Shown: piece after piece, positions 18,361 through 28,886 of the stretch
Position numbering within the stretch: the first letter of the stretch is position 1
Layout of the letters: every line of letters begins with the position of its first letter
Source of the DNA: Shewanella litorisediminis
Lineage (GTDB): Bacteria; Pseudomonadota; Gammaproteobacteria; Enterobacterales; Shewanellaceae
Direction: 5' to 3'
DNA: 64,000 nt
Assembly (NCBI RefSeq): GCF_016834455.1
Contig: NZ_CP069213.1
Location: forward strand, 2,728,501-2,792,500
Program-made: the position numbers and the translations under genes
The notes under the pieces: generated by a model
Databases searched by the model: none
Seen by the model: the letters and a program-made list of their open reading frames with translations, nothing else
Told to the model about the DNA's origin: nothing

Positions 18361-20361
18361 ATGAACTATAAAGAATGGCCACTGGCTAAACAGATAGGCA
18401 TATTGGCAACCCTGCTTACCTTGGTGGTGTTTGCCCTGATGGGATTGATCGCCTACAAATCTGCATCCAATGCGCTGCAGCAAAAAGGCACCCATGCCAT
18501 GTCATCCAAAGCAGAAGCCGTCACCGACATGCTGGCACTGCAGTACCAAAGCCTTGCCGCCCTCGCCCACCGCAATGCCGATGTACTCAGAGAGATGTAC
18601 CCGGGCAACTTTTATAAACCCGGTCATAAAGTGAAAGTGCTCGGACAGGACACCCCTGCGCTGATGCACGACAAAGAGCAAATCAATTCAACCAAGAGCA
18701 AGGTCGACCGTTATGCCAACCTCACCGGCGGCACAGCCACCGTGTTTGTGAAAGACGGCGATGACTTTCTGCGAATTTCCACCTCACTCAAAAAAGCCGA
18801 CGGAAGCCGGGCTCTGGGCACTTACCTCGGCAAAACCCATCCTGCTTACGGCGTTTTGTCGCAGGGTGGGCAATATGAGGGCTACGCCAGACTCTTTGGT
18901 CGCGACTATATGACTGTGTACAGGGCCGTGAAAGATCCCGCTGGCGAGGTGGTGGCTGTGCTGTATATCGGCTTTGATATCGGCGAGTCACTGACCGAGC
19001 TGAAAGCCGCTGTCAGCCGCTTGAAGGTTGAAAAAACCGGCCACTTTATGTTGATTAACAAAAAGGGGGAAGTGGTTTACGCCCAGGAAAGTGAGGCCGG
19101 TGAGACCCTGAATACCAACATGCTGGAGGGGCTTTCCCCTGCTGACTTGCCATCGGGCAACGCAGAGATGCAGTTTACCGACGACCAGGGGCTGGAAAGA
19201 TACCTTATCACCCGCGACATTCCGGGTTGGCACTGGCGCCTGGTCGCGTCGGTGCCGCTGGCGGAGCTCCATGAAGAAAGTGTGGCCCTGCTCAAACTCA
19301 ACACCCTGCTGTCAATTGGCGCCATTGCGTTTATCACCCTGAGCCTGTCCTGGGTGCTGCTGCGGTCCCTGAAACCCTTGACCGAGCTGAAAACTCAGCT
19401 TGAGGGCCTCGGCCGGGGTGAACTGGATCAGCATTGGCAAACCAGTCCGGCCGACACTCAAAACGAGGTGAACCATATCCGCAACAGTGTGGCCACCATG
19501 GCAGGCAATCTGAAAACCCTTATCGAATCGCTGAAATCGTCTGTCGCCACACTCGGCACCATGGCCGAGGATGCCAGACAAATCGCCGCACAAAATGGCG
19601 ATGAAGCCACAGCACTGATGGCACAAACCGACCAAATCGCCACCGCCATCGAAGAGATGTCTACCTCTATCCGCGATGTTGCTGAGCATTCCAGTGATGG
19701 GGCGCAGCAAAGCCAGAGTGTAGATAGTGCCGCTAAAGAGGGTCAGAAGCGGCTGGACGGCATGGTGGCCGATCTGGGCCGCCTCAGTGAGGTATTGGCA
19801 GCAAGTCACGATGCCGTTGAACAGGTGTCCAAAGAGAGCGAAGCTATCAGTCAGGTCACCGAAGTCATCAACAGCATTGCCGAACAAACCAATTTGCTGG
19901 CACTGAATGCCGCCATCGAAGCGGCCCGCGCCGGTGAACAGGGGCGCGGCTTTGCCGTGGTTGCCGATGAAGTCAGGACCCTTGCCAGCCGCACCCAAAG
20001 CTCCATTCAGGAAATCGGCAAAACCATAGGTAATCTGCAGGACAAGGTGAAAAACACCGCCGCCCAGATGAAAAAAGCCCACGAGCTGGGCCAAAGCTGC
20101 GCCGAACAGGGCAGTATCACGGGTAAAGAGCTGGACACCATTACCGGCCGTATTGGTGATTTGGCCACGGTTTCCGCCAGCATTGCCAGTGCCACCCAGC
20201 AACAAAGCACCGTGGCAGAAGACATTACCCGTAATCTGCACCTGATTAGCGATCTTGCCCGGGAAGGAGAGTTCCGCGCCGGGGCCACAGTGGACAGCGC
20301 CAATCAGCTAAGGGATTTGGCACGGGATCTGACCGCACGGATTGGGGTATTCAGAACCTGA
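18361..20361 (+). CDS. Methyl-accepting chemotaxis protein with Cache sensor
   Basis: 666 residues. TM1 is at about 11-31, then comes a periplasmic Cache 3/Cache 2-type sensor ([52 protein letters not shown]). TM2 is at about 318-340, followed by a HAMP region and the signalling hairpin with the highly conserved tip [19 protein letters not shown]. It has no C-terminal CheR-docking pentapeptide. It passes ligand signals to CheW/CheA and so to the flagellar motor. It diverges from the TonB receptor, so sensing and uptake of the same nutrient is possible (inference). RBS AAGGA is 7 bases upstream of the ATG. Confidence 0.93.
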   Translation: MNYKEWPLAKQIGILATLLTLVVFALMGLIAYKSASNALQQKGTHAMSSKAEAVTDMLALQYQSLAALAHRNADVLREMYPGNFYKPGHKVKVLGQDTPALMHDKEQINSTKSKVDRYANLTGGTATVFVKDGDDFLRISTSLKKADGSRALGTYLGKTHPAYGVLSQGGQYEGYARLFGRDYMTVYRAVKDPAGEVVAVLYIGFDIGESLTELKAAVSRLKVEKTGHFMLINKKGEVVYAQESEAGETLNTNMLEGLSPADLPSGNAEMQFTDDQGLERYLITRDIPGWHWRLVASVPLAELHEESVALLKLNTLLSIGAIAFITLSLSWVLLRSLKPLTELKTQLEGLGRGELDQHWQTSPADTQNEVNHIRNSVATMAGNLKTLIESLKSSVATLGTMAEDARQIAAQNGDEATALMAQTDQIATAIEEMSTSIRDVAEHSSDGAQQSQSVDSAAKEGQKRLDGMVADLGRLSEVLAASHDAVEQVSKESEAISQVTEVINSIAEQTNLLALNAAIEAARAGEQGRGFAVVADEVRTLASRTQSSIQEIGKTIGNLQDKVKNTAAQMKKAHELGQSCAEQGSITGKELDTITGRIGDLATVSASIASATQQQSTVAEDITRNLHLISDLAREGEFRAGATVDSANQLRDLARDLTARIGVFRT

Positions 20362-20374
20362 GCCCGACTACTCG

Positions 20375-20405
20375 CAAAAAAGCCGCCCCATGGCGGCTTT
20401 TTTAT
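20375..20405 (+). terminator. Rho-independent terminator of the chemoreceptor gene
   Basis: AAAAAAGCCGCC, loop CCAT, GGCGGCTTTTTT. Confidence 0.85.
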
Positions 20406-20454
20406 TGCCCGCTAAGGTGCCTGCCATGAACTTCATTCCCCGCGCTGAATTTCG

Positions 20455-20730
20455 TTACTTGTGCCGGGCATCGAGACTTAATGCGGCATCCCACATCAGC
20501 ACCAACTCCCCTTTACGCTCTCGCTTGATATCCTGCCAGTGGCGCCCTTCCAACGCACCTTCGAGGGCGTAGAGCAGATTGAGGCTTGCCGGAATGCCCG
20601 ACTGTTTCAGGCGCAGCATCACTTCGATACTGCCAAGTTCCCTAAGCTGTTCAAGGCTGGTCACGCCTATCTTGCTGAGCCATGCAGCAGACTTGGGGCC
20701 AAGATTGGCGGCATTTATGATGGGGGTCAC
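20455..20730 (-). CDS. Stand-alone TfoX C-terminal-domain protein
   Basis: 91 residues from a GTG with GGAG six bases upstream. The sequence (NLGPKSAAWLSKIGVTSLEQLRELG, SLNLLYALEGALEGRHW) is the helical TfoX/Sxy C-terminal domain, which resembles helix-hairpin-helix modules. Full TfoX, the competence activator, has an N-terminal domain that is absent here. Many gammaproteobacteria carry such single-domain copies. Its role is unknown and it should not be called a competence regulator on this evidence. Confidence 0.8.
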   Translation of the reverse strand: MTPIINAANLGPKSAAWLSKIGVTSLEQLRELGSIEVMLRLKQSGIPASLNLLYALEGALEGRHWQDIKRERKGELVLMWDAALSLDARHK

Positions 20731-20784
20731 TGGATACTCCGATGCGGGCGGTTTACGCCATCATAGCATCAGGCCATTAGCCCC

Positions 20785-20816
20785 AAAAAACAAACCCCGC
20801 ACAGGGCGGGGTTTAT
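20785..20816 (-). terminator. Terminator of the cydABX operon
   Basis: Read on the minus strand, AAACCCCGC/GCGGGGTTT forms the stem and is followed by TTTGTTTTTT. Confidence 0.82.
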
Positions 20817-20830
20817 CATGTTACAGGCGC

Positions 20831-20944
20831 TTATTCGTCGTCTGACTTGCGATCCATGTTTTCGGTGTTTTCAAGCCACAGGGCGTTGATAATCCCGAAG
20901 GAACAGGCCAAGAGTACGCCCAGAATCCAGGTGAAATACCACAT
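20831..20944 (-). CDS. cydX: CydX, small subunit of cytochrome bd oxidase
   Basis: 37 residues, too short for usual ORF cut-offs. The sequence begins MWYFTWILGVLLACSFGI and continues INALWLE, the recognisable CydX/YbgT pattern of one membrane helix with a conserved Trp-rich start and an acidic tail. The ATG has AAGGAG eight bases upstream and lies 12 bases after cydB. CydX stabilises the haem centres of CydAB in the inner membrane. Confidence 0.92.
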   Translation of the reverse strand: MWYFTWILGVLLACSFGIINALWLENTENMDRKSDDE

Positions 20945-20956
20945 AGCGACTCCTTA

Positions 20957-22096
20957 TCAGTACAGTGAATGCTTGTTGTTGTCGATGAACTGGCGGCTCA
21001 AACGACCATACATCTTGTAGTAGGTCCAGATGGTGTACGAGAGCACAATCGGAACAAAGATGATGGCAGCCCAGGTCATCACATTCAGGGTCATTTCACT
21101 GGCCGTGGCATCCCACATTGTCAGGCTCACGCCCGGCTCCAGTGATGATGGCATCACAAACGGGAACATGGCAGCACCACAGGTCAGAATCACACCGGCA
21201 ACCGCCAGGGAGCTGAACAGGAATGCAAAACCACTGCGGTTCAAGCGGCTTGCGAGAATCACCAGCACAGGCATCGCCAGACCCAACACAGGGAAAGCCA
21301 TGGTGATGGGGTAAGTCTGATAGTTGGCCATCCAGGCGCCACTGACCAGCTCAACGGTTTTACCCACTGGATTGGAAGCGGCATGGGTATCAATGGCTGA
21401 CGTGATCACATAACCATCAATACCGTTGGCGACCCAGAAACCGGCGGCGGCGAACAGCACTACCAGCAAAGCAGCACACACCTGAGCAGCATGGGTGGCA
21501 CGCACACGCATTTCGCCATCGGTCTTCATTTGCAGCCAGGTTGCGCCCTGCATCATAAACATGCTCACGCTCACCAGACCGGCCAGCAAACCGAAGGGGT
21601 TCAACAGGCCAAACAGACCACCATGGTACTTGGCGCGCAGGAACTCGTCGAAGTTAAAGGGAACGCCCTGCAGCAGGTTACCGAAGGCCACACCGATAAT
21701 CAGCGGCGGCACAAAGGAGCCCACAAACAGCGCCCAGTCCCAGGACTTACGCCATTTTGGCGCTTCAATCTTGGAGCGATAGTCAAAGCCCACCGGACGC
21801 AGGAACAGCGCCAGCAGCACTATCACCATGGCCACATAGAAGCCCGAGAAAGACACGGCATACACCATGGGCCAGGCAGCAAACAGCGCGCCACCGGCGG
21901 TAATAAGCCACACCTGGTTACCATCCCAGTGGGGGGCAACGGTGTTAATCATTACCCTTCTGTCGGTGTCGTCTTTACCCAGGATGGGCAGCAGCGCGCC
22001 CACGCCCATGTCAAATCCGTCGGTGACAGCGAAGCCGATAAAGAGTACCCCCACCAGCGCCCACCAGATAAAACGCAATACTTCGTAATCAAACAT
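20957..22096 (-). CDS. cydB: Cytochrome bd ubiquinol oxidase subunit II
   Basis: 379 residues with about nine hydrophobic helices. The start MFDYEVLRFIWWALVGVLFIGFAVTDGFDMG is the classic CydB opening, and PHWDGNQVWLITAGGALFAAWP is a conserved block. It is the structural partner of CydA in the quinol-oxidising, oxygen-reducing bd complex used at low oxygen. It lies 15 bases after cydA, in the operon cydA-cydB-cydX. Confidence 0.96.
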   Translation of the reverse strand: MFDYEVLRFIWWALVGVLFIGFAVTDGFDMGVGALLPILGKDDTDRRVMINTVAPHWDGNQVWLITAGGALFAAWPMVYAVSFSGFYVAMVIVLLALFLRPVGFDYRSKIEAPKWRKSWDWALFVGSFVPPLIIGVAFGNLLQGVPFNFDEFLRAKYHGGLFGLLNPFGLLAGLVSVSMFMMQGATWLQMKTDGEMRVRATHAAQVCAALLVVLFAAAGFWVANGIDGYVITSAIDTHAASNPVGKTVELVSGAWMANYQTYPITMAFPVLGLAMPVLVILASRLNRSGFAFLFSSLAVAGVILTCGAAMFPFVMPSSLEPGVSLTMWDATASEMTLNVMTWAAIIFVPIVLSYTIWTYYKMYGRLSRQFIDNNKHSLY

Positions 22097-22111
22097 AGTC
22101 TTATCCTTCCC

Positions 22112-23668
22112 TTAGGCTTCCAGTTTCTCGAAATGGTAGCGGCCGGTCTTGAGACTGCTTGGGCCAAGACGGGCATACTTGAACATCAGGAAGAGCTCAA
22201 TCACCAGCAGCACTGAGTAGAACAGTGTGATGGAAATGATGCTGAACCAGAGATCGCTGGGGTTAAGGCTGGAGGCCGACATAAAGGTGGGCAACACTTC
22301 AGAAATGGTCCATGGCTGACGACCATACTCGGCCACAAACCATCCACACTCAATGGCAATCCAGGGCAGCGGCAGGCTGTAGAGCGCGGCCTTGAGTACC
22401 CATTTCTTCTCTTCGATGCGGTGACGGGTGCTTTGCCAGAAGGCTGCGGCAAACACAAACAGCATGATAACACCCAGGCCCACCATCACGCGGAACGACC
22501 AGAACAGCGGTGCCACGCTTGGAATAGAGTCCTTGGCGGCAGCCTTGATTTGCTCTTCAGTGGCGTCCACCACCTTGTCGGTGTAACGCTTGAGCAGCAA
22601 ACCATAGCCCAGGTCTATCTTGGCTTCTTCAAAGGCGGCCTTAAGCTCTGGATCTTTATTGCCGGCGCGCAGCTGCTCGAGCATGGCGTAAGCCTTTATG
22701 CCGTTGCGGATACGCACTTCGTGCTCATCTATCAGATCGCGAAGGCCTGTCACTTCCTCATCCAATGAACGGGTAGCAATAATGCCCATGGCATAAGGAA
22801 TTTTGATGGCACCGTCGGTGTGCATGGTTTCCTGATTTGGGAAACCGACCACGGTAAAGGGCGCAGGAGCCGGCTCAGTGTGCCACTCGGCTTCAACGGC
22901 AGCCAGTTTCACGCGCTGCACTTCCCCCACCTTGTAGCCTGATTCGTCACCGAGCACGATAACGGACAGGATAGAGGCCATACCAAAGCTTGCGGCGATG
23001 GCAAAAGAGCGACGGGCAAACGGCAGGTCACGCTTCTTGAGGATGTAGTATGCACTGATGGCGAGCACGAACATGGCACCGGCCACATAGCCAGAGGCCA
23101 CAGTGTGAACAAACTTCACCTGGGCAACCGGGTTAAAGACCACTTCGGCAAAGCTGGTCATTTCCATGCGCATGGTTTCGTAGTTGAATACGCTGCCCAC
23201 AGGGTTTTGCATCCAGCCGTTGGCCACCAAAATCCACAGTGCAGACATATTGGTACCGAGCGCCATCAGCCAGGTCACTGCCAGGTGCTGACGCTTGGAG
23301 AATCTGTCCCAACCGAAGAAGAACATACCCACGAAGGTAGATTCAAGGAAGAAGGCCATCAAGCCTTCAATGGCAAGGGGCGCACCAAAGATGTCGCCTA
23401 CATAGTGAGAATAGTATGACCAGTTGGTTCCGAACTGGAACTCCATGGCCAGGCCCGTGGTTACGCCAAGGGCAAAGTTAATCCCGAACAGCTTACCCCA
23501 GAACTTGGTCATGTCCTTGTAGATCTGCTTGTTGGTCATCACGTAAAGCGATTCCATGATAGCCAGCAGAAAGGCCATGCCCAGGGTCAGGGGTACAAAC
23601 AGGAAGTGATACATGGCCGTCAGCGCAAACTGCAAGCGCGATAGCTCAACAACCTCTTCAACAATCAT
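22112..23668 (-). CDS. cydA: Cytochrome bd ubiquinol oxidase subunit I
   Basis: 518 residues, similar to the E. coli long-Q-loop type. The N-terminal [22 protein letters not shown] carries the haem-ligand His region, and the GRQPWTI motif, conserved in CydA, is near residue 446. It oxidises quinol and holds haems b558, b595 and d in the inner membrane. The ribosome site AAGGAG precedes the ATG. The upstream gap to 24428 includes an FNR-like site at 23989. Confidence 0.96.
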   Translation of the reverse strand: MIVEEVVELSRLQFALTAMYHFLFVPLTLGMAFLLAIMESLYVMTNKQIYKDMTKFWGKLFGINFALGVTTGLAMEFQFGTNWSYYSHYVGDIFGAPLAIEGLMAFFLESTFVGMFFFGWDRFSKRQHLAVTWLMALGTNMSALWILVANGWMQNPVGSVFNYETMRMEMTSFAEVVFNPVAQVKFVHTVASGYVAGAMFVLAISAYYILKKRDLPFARRSFAIAASFGMASILSVIVLGDESGYKVGEVQRVKLAAVEAEWHTEPAPAPFTVVGFPNQETMHTDGAIKIPYAMGIIATRSLDEEVTGLRDLIDEHEVRIRNGIKAYAMLEQLRAGNKDPELKAAFEEAKIDLGYGLLLKRYTDKVVDATEEQIKAAAKDSIPSVAPLFWSFRVMVGLGVIMLFVFAAAFWQSTRHRIEEKKWVLKAALYSLPLPWIAIECGWFVAEYGRQPWTISEVLPTFMSASSLNPSDLWFSIISITLFYSVLLVIELFLMFKYARLGPSSLKTGRYHFEKLEA

Positions 23669-23988
23669 CAGCGACTCCTTACTTGGTGCGTCCTGCTACC
23701 CTTATCCGATCCCCATCGATAAGTGCAGCAACCTTTGTAGGATAGTAAAATTTGAGTTATTGATGCCCCGGCATTCTGAATCGGTCCAAGGGCAGACATT
23801 TTGACGTCCTGGTCCATCTTCCCTGCCTGCGAGTTTTTGCCCCGATAACCCAGACTCAACTCACACTTTCACAGCAGTTTGTGATGGCCACCCGGCGTCA
23901 CCGGGTGTGAAACACCCAAAAATTATTGCAATCAGGCAATTACACATGGTTTTAAGGGATTTCAGCAGCAATTTTATACCACCCTGAA

Positions 23989-24002
23989 TTGACGTAAATC
24001 AA
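23989..24002. promoter_or_regulatory. FNR/EtrA-type site
   Basis: TTGACGTAAATCAA matches TTGAT-N4-ATCAA at 9 of 10 defined bases. It lies 321 bases upstream of cydA, far for direct control of the nearest promoter, so a distal cydA promoter or control of the plus-strand unit is possible. Confidence 0.45.
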
Positions 24003-24295
24003 TCAATGCGGAGGCTTTAAGTGGAATTTGCAAGCGAGTACACATTTTGTGAGGCGGCGTGATTGACACCCCATATTCAATGGAATAGGCAAGCACCATC
24101 GCCCCATGAAACGTGCGTACTTTTGCACCTTAAGCGGATAAAACCAAACAAACCACACCCAATCCAATTGAAAATCAATAAAACATAAATATATATACAA
24201 CAAAACTTCACCAGCTTTGTTTAAAATAATGATTTATATGAATTTAAACTTGATAGCAAATACGTGGCAATTAAAATGGATAAGTTTTTTTAATG

Positions 24296-24301
24296 TATAA
24301 T
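24296..24301 (+). promoter_or_regulatory. -10 element of a possible promoter for the small ORF at 24429
   Basis: A perfect TATAAT in an AT-rich stretch. The -35 is weak (AAAATG 17 bases upstream). Transcription would start near 24308 and give a leader of about 120 bases. Confidence 0.35.
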
Positions 24302-24428
24302 TTCAATTTTTCTCGTTTGAGACTCACGAGATGACTGGCTAATATACGCACAAGTCGAGGAGATGCCCCCAATTGACGTGTTCCGGGGCTCACTCCGCAA
24401 CCCCTGAAACTGACTGTGGAGATGTGCC

Positions 24429-24506
24429 ATGAAAAACTTCTTTGACCGTGTGATTAAGGCTTATAAGCGCGTTTTCGTTGAACTGTACAACGCTCGCCCA
24501 CTGTAA
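24429..24506 (+). CDS. Putative 25-residue small protein
   Basis: The ORF starts MKNFFDRVIKAYKRVFVELY and ends NARPL, with GGAG at 24418-24421 spaced 7 bases from the ATG. Placed on a helix, Phe/Ile/Val/Tyr and Lys/Arg residues fall on opposite faces, so it may be an amphipathic, membrane-binding peptide. It is followed 50 bases later by a strong terminator and preceded by a TATAAT and a structured leader, so it has all the parts of a transcription unit. I do not recognise the family. The alternative is that the unit is a small RNA and the ORF is fortuitous. Confidence 0.5.
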   Translation: MKNFFDRVIKAYKRVFVELYNARPL

Positions 24507-24557
24507 GCAGTACCCTATTTCCCTTGAAGTGAATTGATGTTTTGTTAGCGCAAAACG

Positions 24558-24591
24558 GCCCCGCCCTGAAAAGGTGCGGGGCATTTTTTTA
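24558..24591 (+). terminator. Rho-independent terminator of the small transcription unit
   Basis: GCCCCGC and GCGGGGC pair around a short loop and are followed by a T-run at 24584-24591. Confidence 0.82.
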
Positions 24592-24717
24592 TCCGGCATC
24601 AGGTTATACCCATTTGGAGGCAGTTATCACCCCAAAGTGCTGAAAGCCACACTCAGGGCGATTGGTGACAGGCGCAACCGAATTAGCGTCAATATTTCAT
24701 TGCGTTACACAATAAAA

Positions 24718-24746
24718 AAAGGAGCGATTCTCATCGCTCCTTTTTG
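24718..24746 (-). terminator. Terminator of purL
   Basis: AAGGAGCGAT, loop TCTC, ATCGCTCCTT. On the minus strand the stem is followed by a T-run complementary to 24714-24720. Confidence 0.82.
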
Positions 24747-24776
24747 TCAGCTCTATTCGCTGAATATCAGCGCCGG

Positions 24777-27700
24777 TTAACCCAGTTTCACCCGGGCGTT
24801 ACGGAACATGCGCATCCATGGGCTGTCCTCGCCCCAGTTGTCTGGGTGCCAGGAGTTGGCCACGGTGCGGAACACCCGCTCTGGGTGCGGCATCATGATA
24901 GTGACGCGGCCATCCAGGGTAGTGATACCGGTCAGGCCGTTTGGCGAGCCGTTGGGGTTCTGCGGGTACTGGGTGGCGATGTCGCCATGACCATTCACAT
25001 AACGCAGCGCCACTGTGCCTGTGGCTTCGGCGCGGGCCAGTGCTTCGGCGTTGGCGAACTCGGCAAAACCTTCACCGTGAGACACGGCGATTGGCATGCG
25101 TGAGCCTTCCATGCCAGAGAAGAACAGCGATGGACTCGACTGCACTTCCACCAGGCTGAAGCGGGCTTCAAAGCGCTCGGAGCGGTTACGCACGAAGCGT
25201 GGCCAGTGCTCGGCACCGGGGATGATGTCTTTAAGGTTCGACATCATCTGACAGCCGTTACACACCCCGAGGGCAAAGCTGCTGTCGCGCTCGAAGAAGC
25301 GGCTGAACTCGTCGCGGGCACGCTGGTTAAAGAGGATGGACTTGGCCCAGCCTTCACCTGCGCCCAGCACGTCACCGTAAGAGAAGCCACCACAGGCCAC
25401 CAGGCCCTGGAACTCTTCGAGGCTGATGCGGCCAGAGAGGATGTCGGACATGTGTACGTCGCGGCTCTCAAAACCGGCTCTATCAAACGCAGCCGCCATC
25501 TCCACGTGGGAGTTAACGCCCTGCTCGCGCAGAATCGCCATCTTGGGCGCGACGCCCTTCAAGATATAAGGCGCAGCCACATCGTCACTTGGGTCGAAGC
25601 CAAGCTTCACGGTCAGACCCGGCTCGTCGGCTTTCTGCTTCAGTTCAAACTCCTGGCGGGCACACTCAGGGTTATCACGCAGGGCCTGCATACGGTAGGT
25701 GGTCTCGGACCACAGAGTGCGCAGGGCTACGCGGCTGTCTGCAAACACCAGACGCTCGCCATCGTGGATACGTACCTGACCGTCACTGTTCAGCTTGGCA
25801 ACGGCATGTACGGCAAGACCTGCCGCTTCGAAGGCGCCGCGTACAGCATCTTCATCGGCTTTACTCACCTGAATAACACCGCCGAGCTCTTCGTTAAAGA
25901 GACGCTCAAGATCGGAGCCTGCAATACCGGCCAGATTGATGTCCAGACCCGTGTTACCGGCAAAGGCCATTTCCACCAGCGTGGTGAACAGACCACCGTC
26001 ACTCTTGTCGTGGTAAGCAATCACCTGCTTGGCGGCAACCAGCTTCTGCATGGTCTCGAAGAAACCGCGCAGACTGGCGGCGTTATCCAGATCCGGCGCC
26101 ACGTCACCCAGCTCACCAAACACCTGCGCCAGGCACGAACCACCGAGGCGGTTTTGACCATTGGCAAGGTCGATAAAGAGGATGCTGGTGTCACCCTTGT
26201 CGGAGCGCAGCTCTGGGGTCACAGTGTTACGCACATCATTCACCGCACCGAAGGCGGAAATGATAAGACTCATAGGCGCGGTCACGGCTTTCTTCTCGCC
26301 GTTCACTTCCCAGGCAGTCTTCATGGACATGGAGTCCTTGCCCACAGGGATGGTGAGTTCCAGCTCAGGACACAGCTCTTCGCCCACGGCTTTCACTGCC
26401 TCAAAAAGACCTGCGTCTTCACCCGGGTGACCGGCAGCGGCCATCCAGTTGGCAGACAGCTTAATACGCTTGAACGAGCCAATGTCGGCACCGGCGATGT
26501 TCATGATGGACTCGGCCACCGCCATACGGGCAGATGCGCCAAAGTCCAGCAACGCCAGCGGCGTGCGCTCGCCCATGGACATGGCTTCACCGGCGTAGGT
26601 GTCGAAAGTGGCAGCGGTCACGGCGCAGTCAGCCACAGGCACCTGCCAGGGGCCAACCAGCTGGTCGCGGGCCACAAGACCGGTCACAGTGCGGTCACCA
26701 ATGGTGATAAGGAAGGTCTTGTCGGCCACGGTTGGCAGCGACAGCACGCGCTTCACCGCTTCACCAACAGCAATCTTGTTCTGATCCAGCGCAGGGCTTA
26801 CCGCCTTTTTGCTTTCCGCCTGGCGGCTCATCTTGGGCGGCTTGCCCAGCAGCACTTCCAGTGGCAGATCGATTGGGGTGTTATCGAAGTGTTCGTCATT
26901 GAGGCTTAAGTGCGGCTCGGCAGTAGCTTCACCCACTACGGCAAATGGCGCACGCTCACGCTCACAGATGGCGGCGAAGGTGTCGATATCTTCGGCGGCC
27001 ACAGACAGCACATAACGCTCCTGGGACTCGTTACACCAGATTTCCAGCGGGCTCATGCCGCGCTCGTCACACAGCACATTACGCAGCTCGAAACGGCCAC
27101 CGCGGTCGCCATCATTCACCAGCTCAGGCAGGGCGTTGGACAAACCACCGGCACCCACGTCATGGATAAACTGAATGGGGTTCTTGTCACCCATCTGCCA
27201 GCAGCGGTCAATCACTTCCTGACAGCGACGCTCCATCTCTGGGTTATCGCGCTGCACCGAGGCAAAGTCCAGATCTTCGCTGGACTGGCCAGAAGCCATG
27301 GAAGAAGCCGCGCCGCCGCCCAGACCAATGTTCATCGCAGGGCCACCCAGCACGACCAGCTTGGCGCCAACGGTGATTTCACCTTTCTGCACATGGTCTT
27401 CGCGGATGTTGCCGATACCACCGGCCAGCATGATGGGCTTGTGGTAACCACGGACTTCCACGCCGTTGTGGCTTGCGACTTCCTGCTCGTAGGTACGGAA
27501 GTAACCGAGCAGAGCCGGACGGCCAAACTCGTTGTTAAAGGCAGCGCCGCCCAGAGGGCCTTCGGTCATGATGTCCAGCGCAGTGACGATTCGGTCTGGC
27601 TTGCCGTAGTTACCTTCCCAAGGCTGTACAAAGCCCGGGATCTTCAGGTTGGATACGCTGAAGCCGGTCAAACCTGCCTTTGGCTTGGCGCCGCGGCCGG

Positions 27701-28661
27701 TGGCACCTTCGTCACGGATTTCACCGCCGGAACCGGTGGCAGCACCTGGGTATGGGCTGATAGCGGTTGGGTGGTTGTGGGTTTCCACCTTCATCAGGAT
27801 ATGAACCGGCTCCTGATGGTAGTTATACACACCGTCGGCGTCCGGGAAAAAGCGGCCAGCCTCGGTACCCACCATCACGGCGGCGTTATCCTTGTAGGCA
27901 GACAGCACATTGTCCGGCGTCTTTTCGAAGGTGTTTTTGATCATCTTGAACAGCGACTTGGGCTGCTCTACGCCGTCGATGGTCCAATCGGCGTTGAAAA
28001 TCTTATGACGACAGTGCTCAGAGTTTGCCTGGGCAAACATCATCAGCTCGATGTCGTTGGGGTTACGGCCCAGACGGGTGAAGTTTTCGACCAGATAGTC
28101 GATTTCATCTTCCGCCAGTGCCAGACCCATGTTGCGGTTGGCCACTTCCAGCGCGGCGCGGCCTTCGCCGAGGATATTCACGCTGGTGAACGGCTTGGGC
28201 TCGGTGTGGGCAAAAAGCACCGACGCATCGTCAAAGCTCGCCAGTACCACTTCCACCATGCGGTCGTGGATAAGGGCTTTAAGCTCCTTGGTCTGGGCAT
28301 CGCTCAGGGCATCCGACTCGACATAGTAGGCAACACCACGCTCCAGACGCTTGATTTTATCAAGGCCGCAGTTGTGGGCGATGTCGGTAGCTTTGGAGGA
28401 CCAGGGAGAGATGGTGCCGGGGCGGGGAGTGACAAACAGGAGGGTTCCTGTGGGGGCATGGGGCTCAATGGCGGGACCGTAGGTCAGGATCTTGCCGAGT
28501 CTGTCTTGCTCGGTCGCATTGAGCGCCTCGTTCAAGTCCGCCAAATGGATATATTCGGCATAGATTTGGCGTACAGGAAGTGCTGCATTTTCACAGGCTT
28601 CCATCAGCTTTTGCACTCTAAACGCCGAGAGTGCAGGAGCTCCACGGATGATCTCCATCAC
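24777..28661 (-). CDS. purL: Phosphoribosylformylglycinamidine synthase (single-chain)
   Basis: 1294 residues, the long single-chain form of gammaproteobacteria. Order: N-terminal PurS-like region, linker, two AIRS-like synthetase halves ([29 protein letters not shown]), and a C-terminal class I glutaminase with nucleophile Cys in [11 protein letters not shown] and the His/Glu pair in MPHPERVF. It converts FGAR, glutamine and ATP to FGAM in purine synthesis. It stands alone and has its own terminator. Confidence 0.97.
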   Translation of the reverse strand: MMEIIRGAPALSAFRVQKLMEACENAALPVRQIYAEYIHLADLNEALNATEQDRLGKILTYGPAIEPHAPTGTLLFVTPRPGTISPWSSKATDIAHNCGLDKIKRLERGVAYYVESDALSDAQTKELKALIHDRMVEVVLASFDDASVLFAHTEPKPFTSVNILGEGRAALEVANRNMGLALAEDEIDYLVENFTRLGRNPNDIELMMFAQANSEHCRHKIFNADWTIDGVEQPKSLFKMIKNTFEKTPDNVLSAYKDNAAVMVGTEAGRFFPDADGVYNYHQEPVHILMKVETHNHPTAISPYPGAATGSGGEIRDEGATGRGAKPKAGLTGFSVSNLKIPGFVQPWEGNYGKPDRIVTALDIMTEGPLGGAAFNNEFGRPALLGYFRTYEQEVASHNGVEVRGYHKPIMLAGGIGNIREDHVQKGEITVGAKLVVLGGPAMNIGLGGGAASSMASGQSSEDLDFASVQRDNPEMERRCQEVIDRCWQMGDKNPIQFIHDVGAGGLSNALPELVNDGDRGGRFELRNVLCDERGMSPLEIWCNESQERYVLSVAAEDIDTFAAICERERAPFAVVGEATAEPHLSLNDEHFDNTPIDLPLEVLLGKPPKMSRQAESKKAVSPALDQNKIAVGEAVKRVLSLPTVADKTFLITIGDRTVTGLVARDQLVGPWQVPVADCAVTAATFDTYAGEAMSMGERTPLALLDFGASARMAVAESIMNIAGADIGSFKRIKLSANWMAAAGHPGEDAGLFEAVKAVGEELCPELELTIPVGKDSMSMKTAWEVNGEKKAVTAPMSLIISAFGAVNDVRNTVTPELRSDKGDTSILFIDLANGQNRLGGSCLAQVFGELGDVAPDLDNAASLRGFFETMQKLVAAKQVIAYHDKSDGGLFTTLVEMAFAGNTGLDINLAGIAGSDLERLFNEELGGVIQVSKADEDAVRGAFEAAGLAVHAVAKLNSDGQVRIHDGERLVFADSRVALRTLWSETTYRMQALRDNPECARQEFELKQKADEPGLTVKLGFDPSDDVAAPYILKGVAPKMAILREQGVNSHVEMAAAFDRAGFESRDVHMSDILSGRISLEEFQGLVACGGFSYGDVLGAGEGWAKSILFNQRARDEFSRFFERDSSFALGVCNGCQMMSNLKDIIPGAEHWPRFVRNRSERFEARFSLVEVQSSPSLFFSGMEGSRMPIAVSHGEGFAEFANAEALARAEATGTVALRYVNGHGDIATQYPQNPNGSPNGLTGITTLDGRVTIMMPHPERVFRTVANSWHPDNWGEDSPWMRMFRNARVKLG

Positions 28662-28707
28662 GTCAATTCACCTTACTTTTTATAATTACAGGGTCAGAGG
28701 TGGCGCT

Positions 28708-28713
28708 ATTATA
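28708..28713 (-). promoter_or_regulatory. -10 element of the purL promoter
   Basis: TATAAT on the minus strand, about 50 bases before the purL ATG. I could not assign a convincing -35 or PurR box. Confidence 0.4.
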
Positions 28714-28886
28714 GGGAAATGCGCCCCGTAAATCACCTGCCATGCTTACTCAAAACAGTGTTTCCTGTAATATTGGGTTCCGGTTCTGGCACGGATTGCC
28801 GGACTGTTCAGCAAGGGCTCAGGATGCATCGGGTAGAATTGCGCCGATTTCGACAAGCCTTGACTGAATTTCCTGGGGTTAATTGA

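Larger units (their letters stand above)
23669..24428. other. 760-base gap upstream of cydA without a recognised long gene
   Basis: I see a ribosome site and probable promoter for cydA near 23669-23760, a perfect 7-bp hairpin at 23889-23907 (CACCCGG/CCGGGTG), an FNR-like palindrome at 23989-24002, then a strongly AT-rich stretch (24180-24320) with a TATAAT at 24296-24301. Downstream of that, 24302-24428 looks like a structured 5' leader for the small ORF at 24429. Frames in this gap have no protein-like sequence. Confidence 0.5.

Noticed and set aside
20455..20730. Competence regulator TfoX
   Set aside because: Only the C-terminal domain is present, so a regulatory role in competence is not supported.
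23876..23907. CRP-like TGTGA/TCAC pair in the cydA upstream region
   Set aside because: The half-sites are 13 bases apart instead of 6; the feature is better read as a simple hairpin.
26910..28685. 591-codon plus-strand frame antisense to purL
   Set aside because: A shadow frame of a GC-rich gene with His/Gly/Val-biased translation and no family resemblance. Similar shadows lie opposite guaA (37767-39602) and within purL (25206-26909).
28787..28800. TGGCACGGATTGCC before mltF as a sigma-54 promoter
   Set aside because: The GG-to-GC spacing is two bases too short for RpoN.
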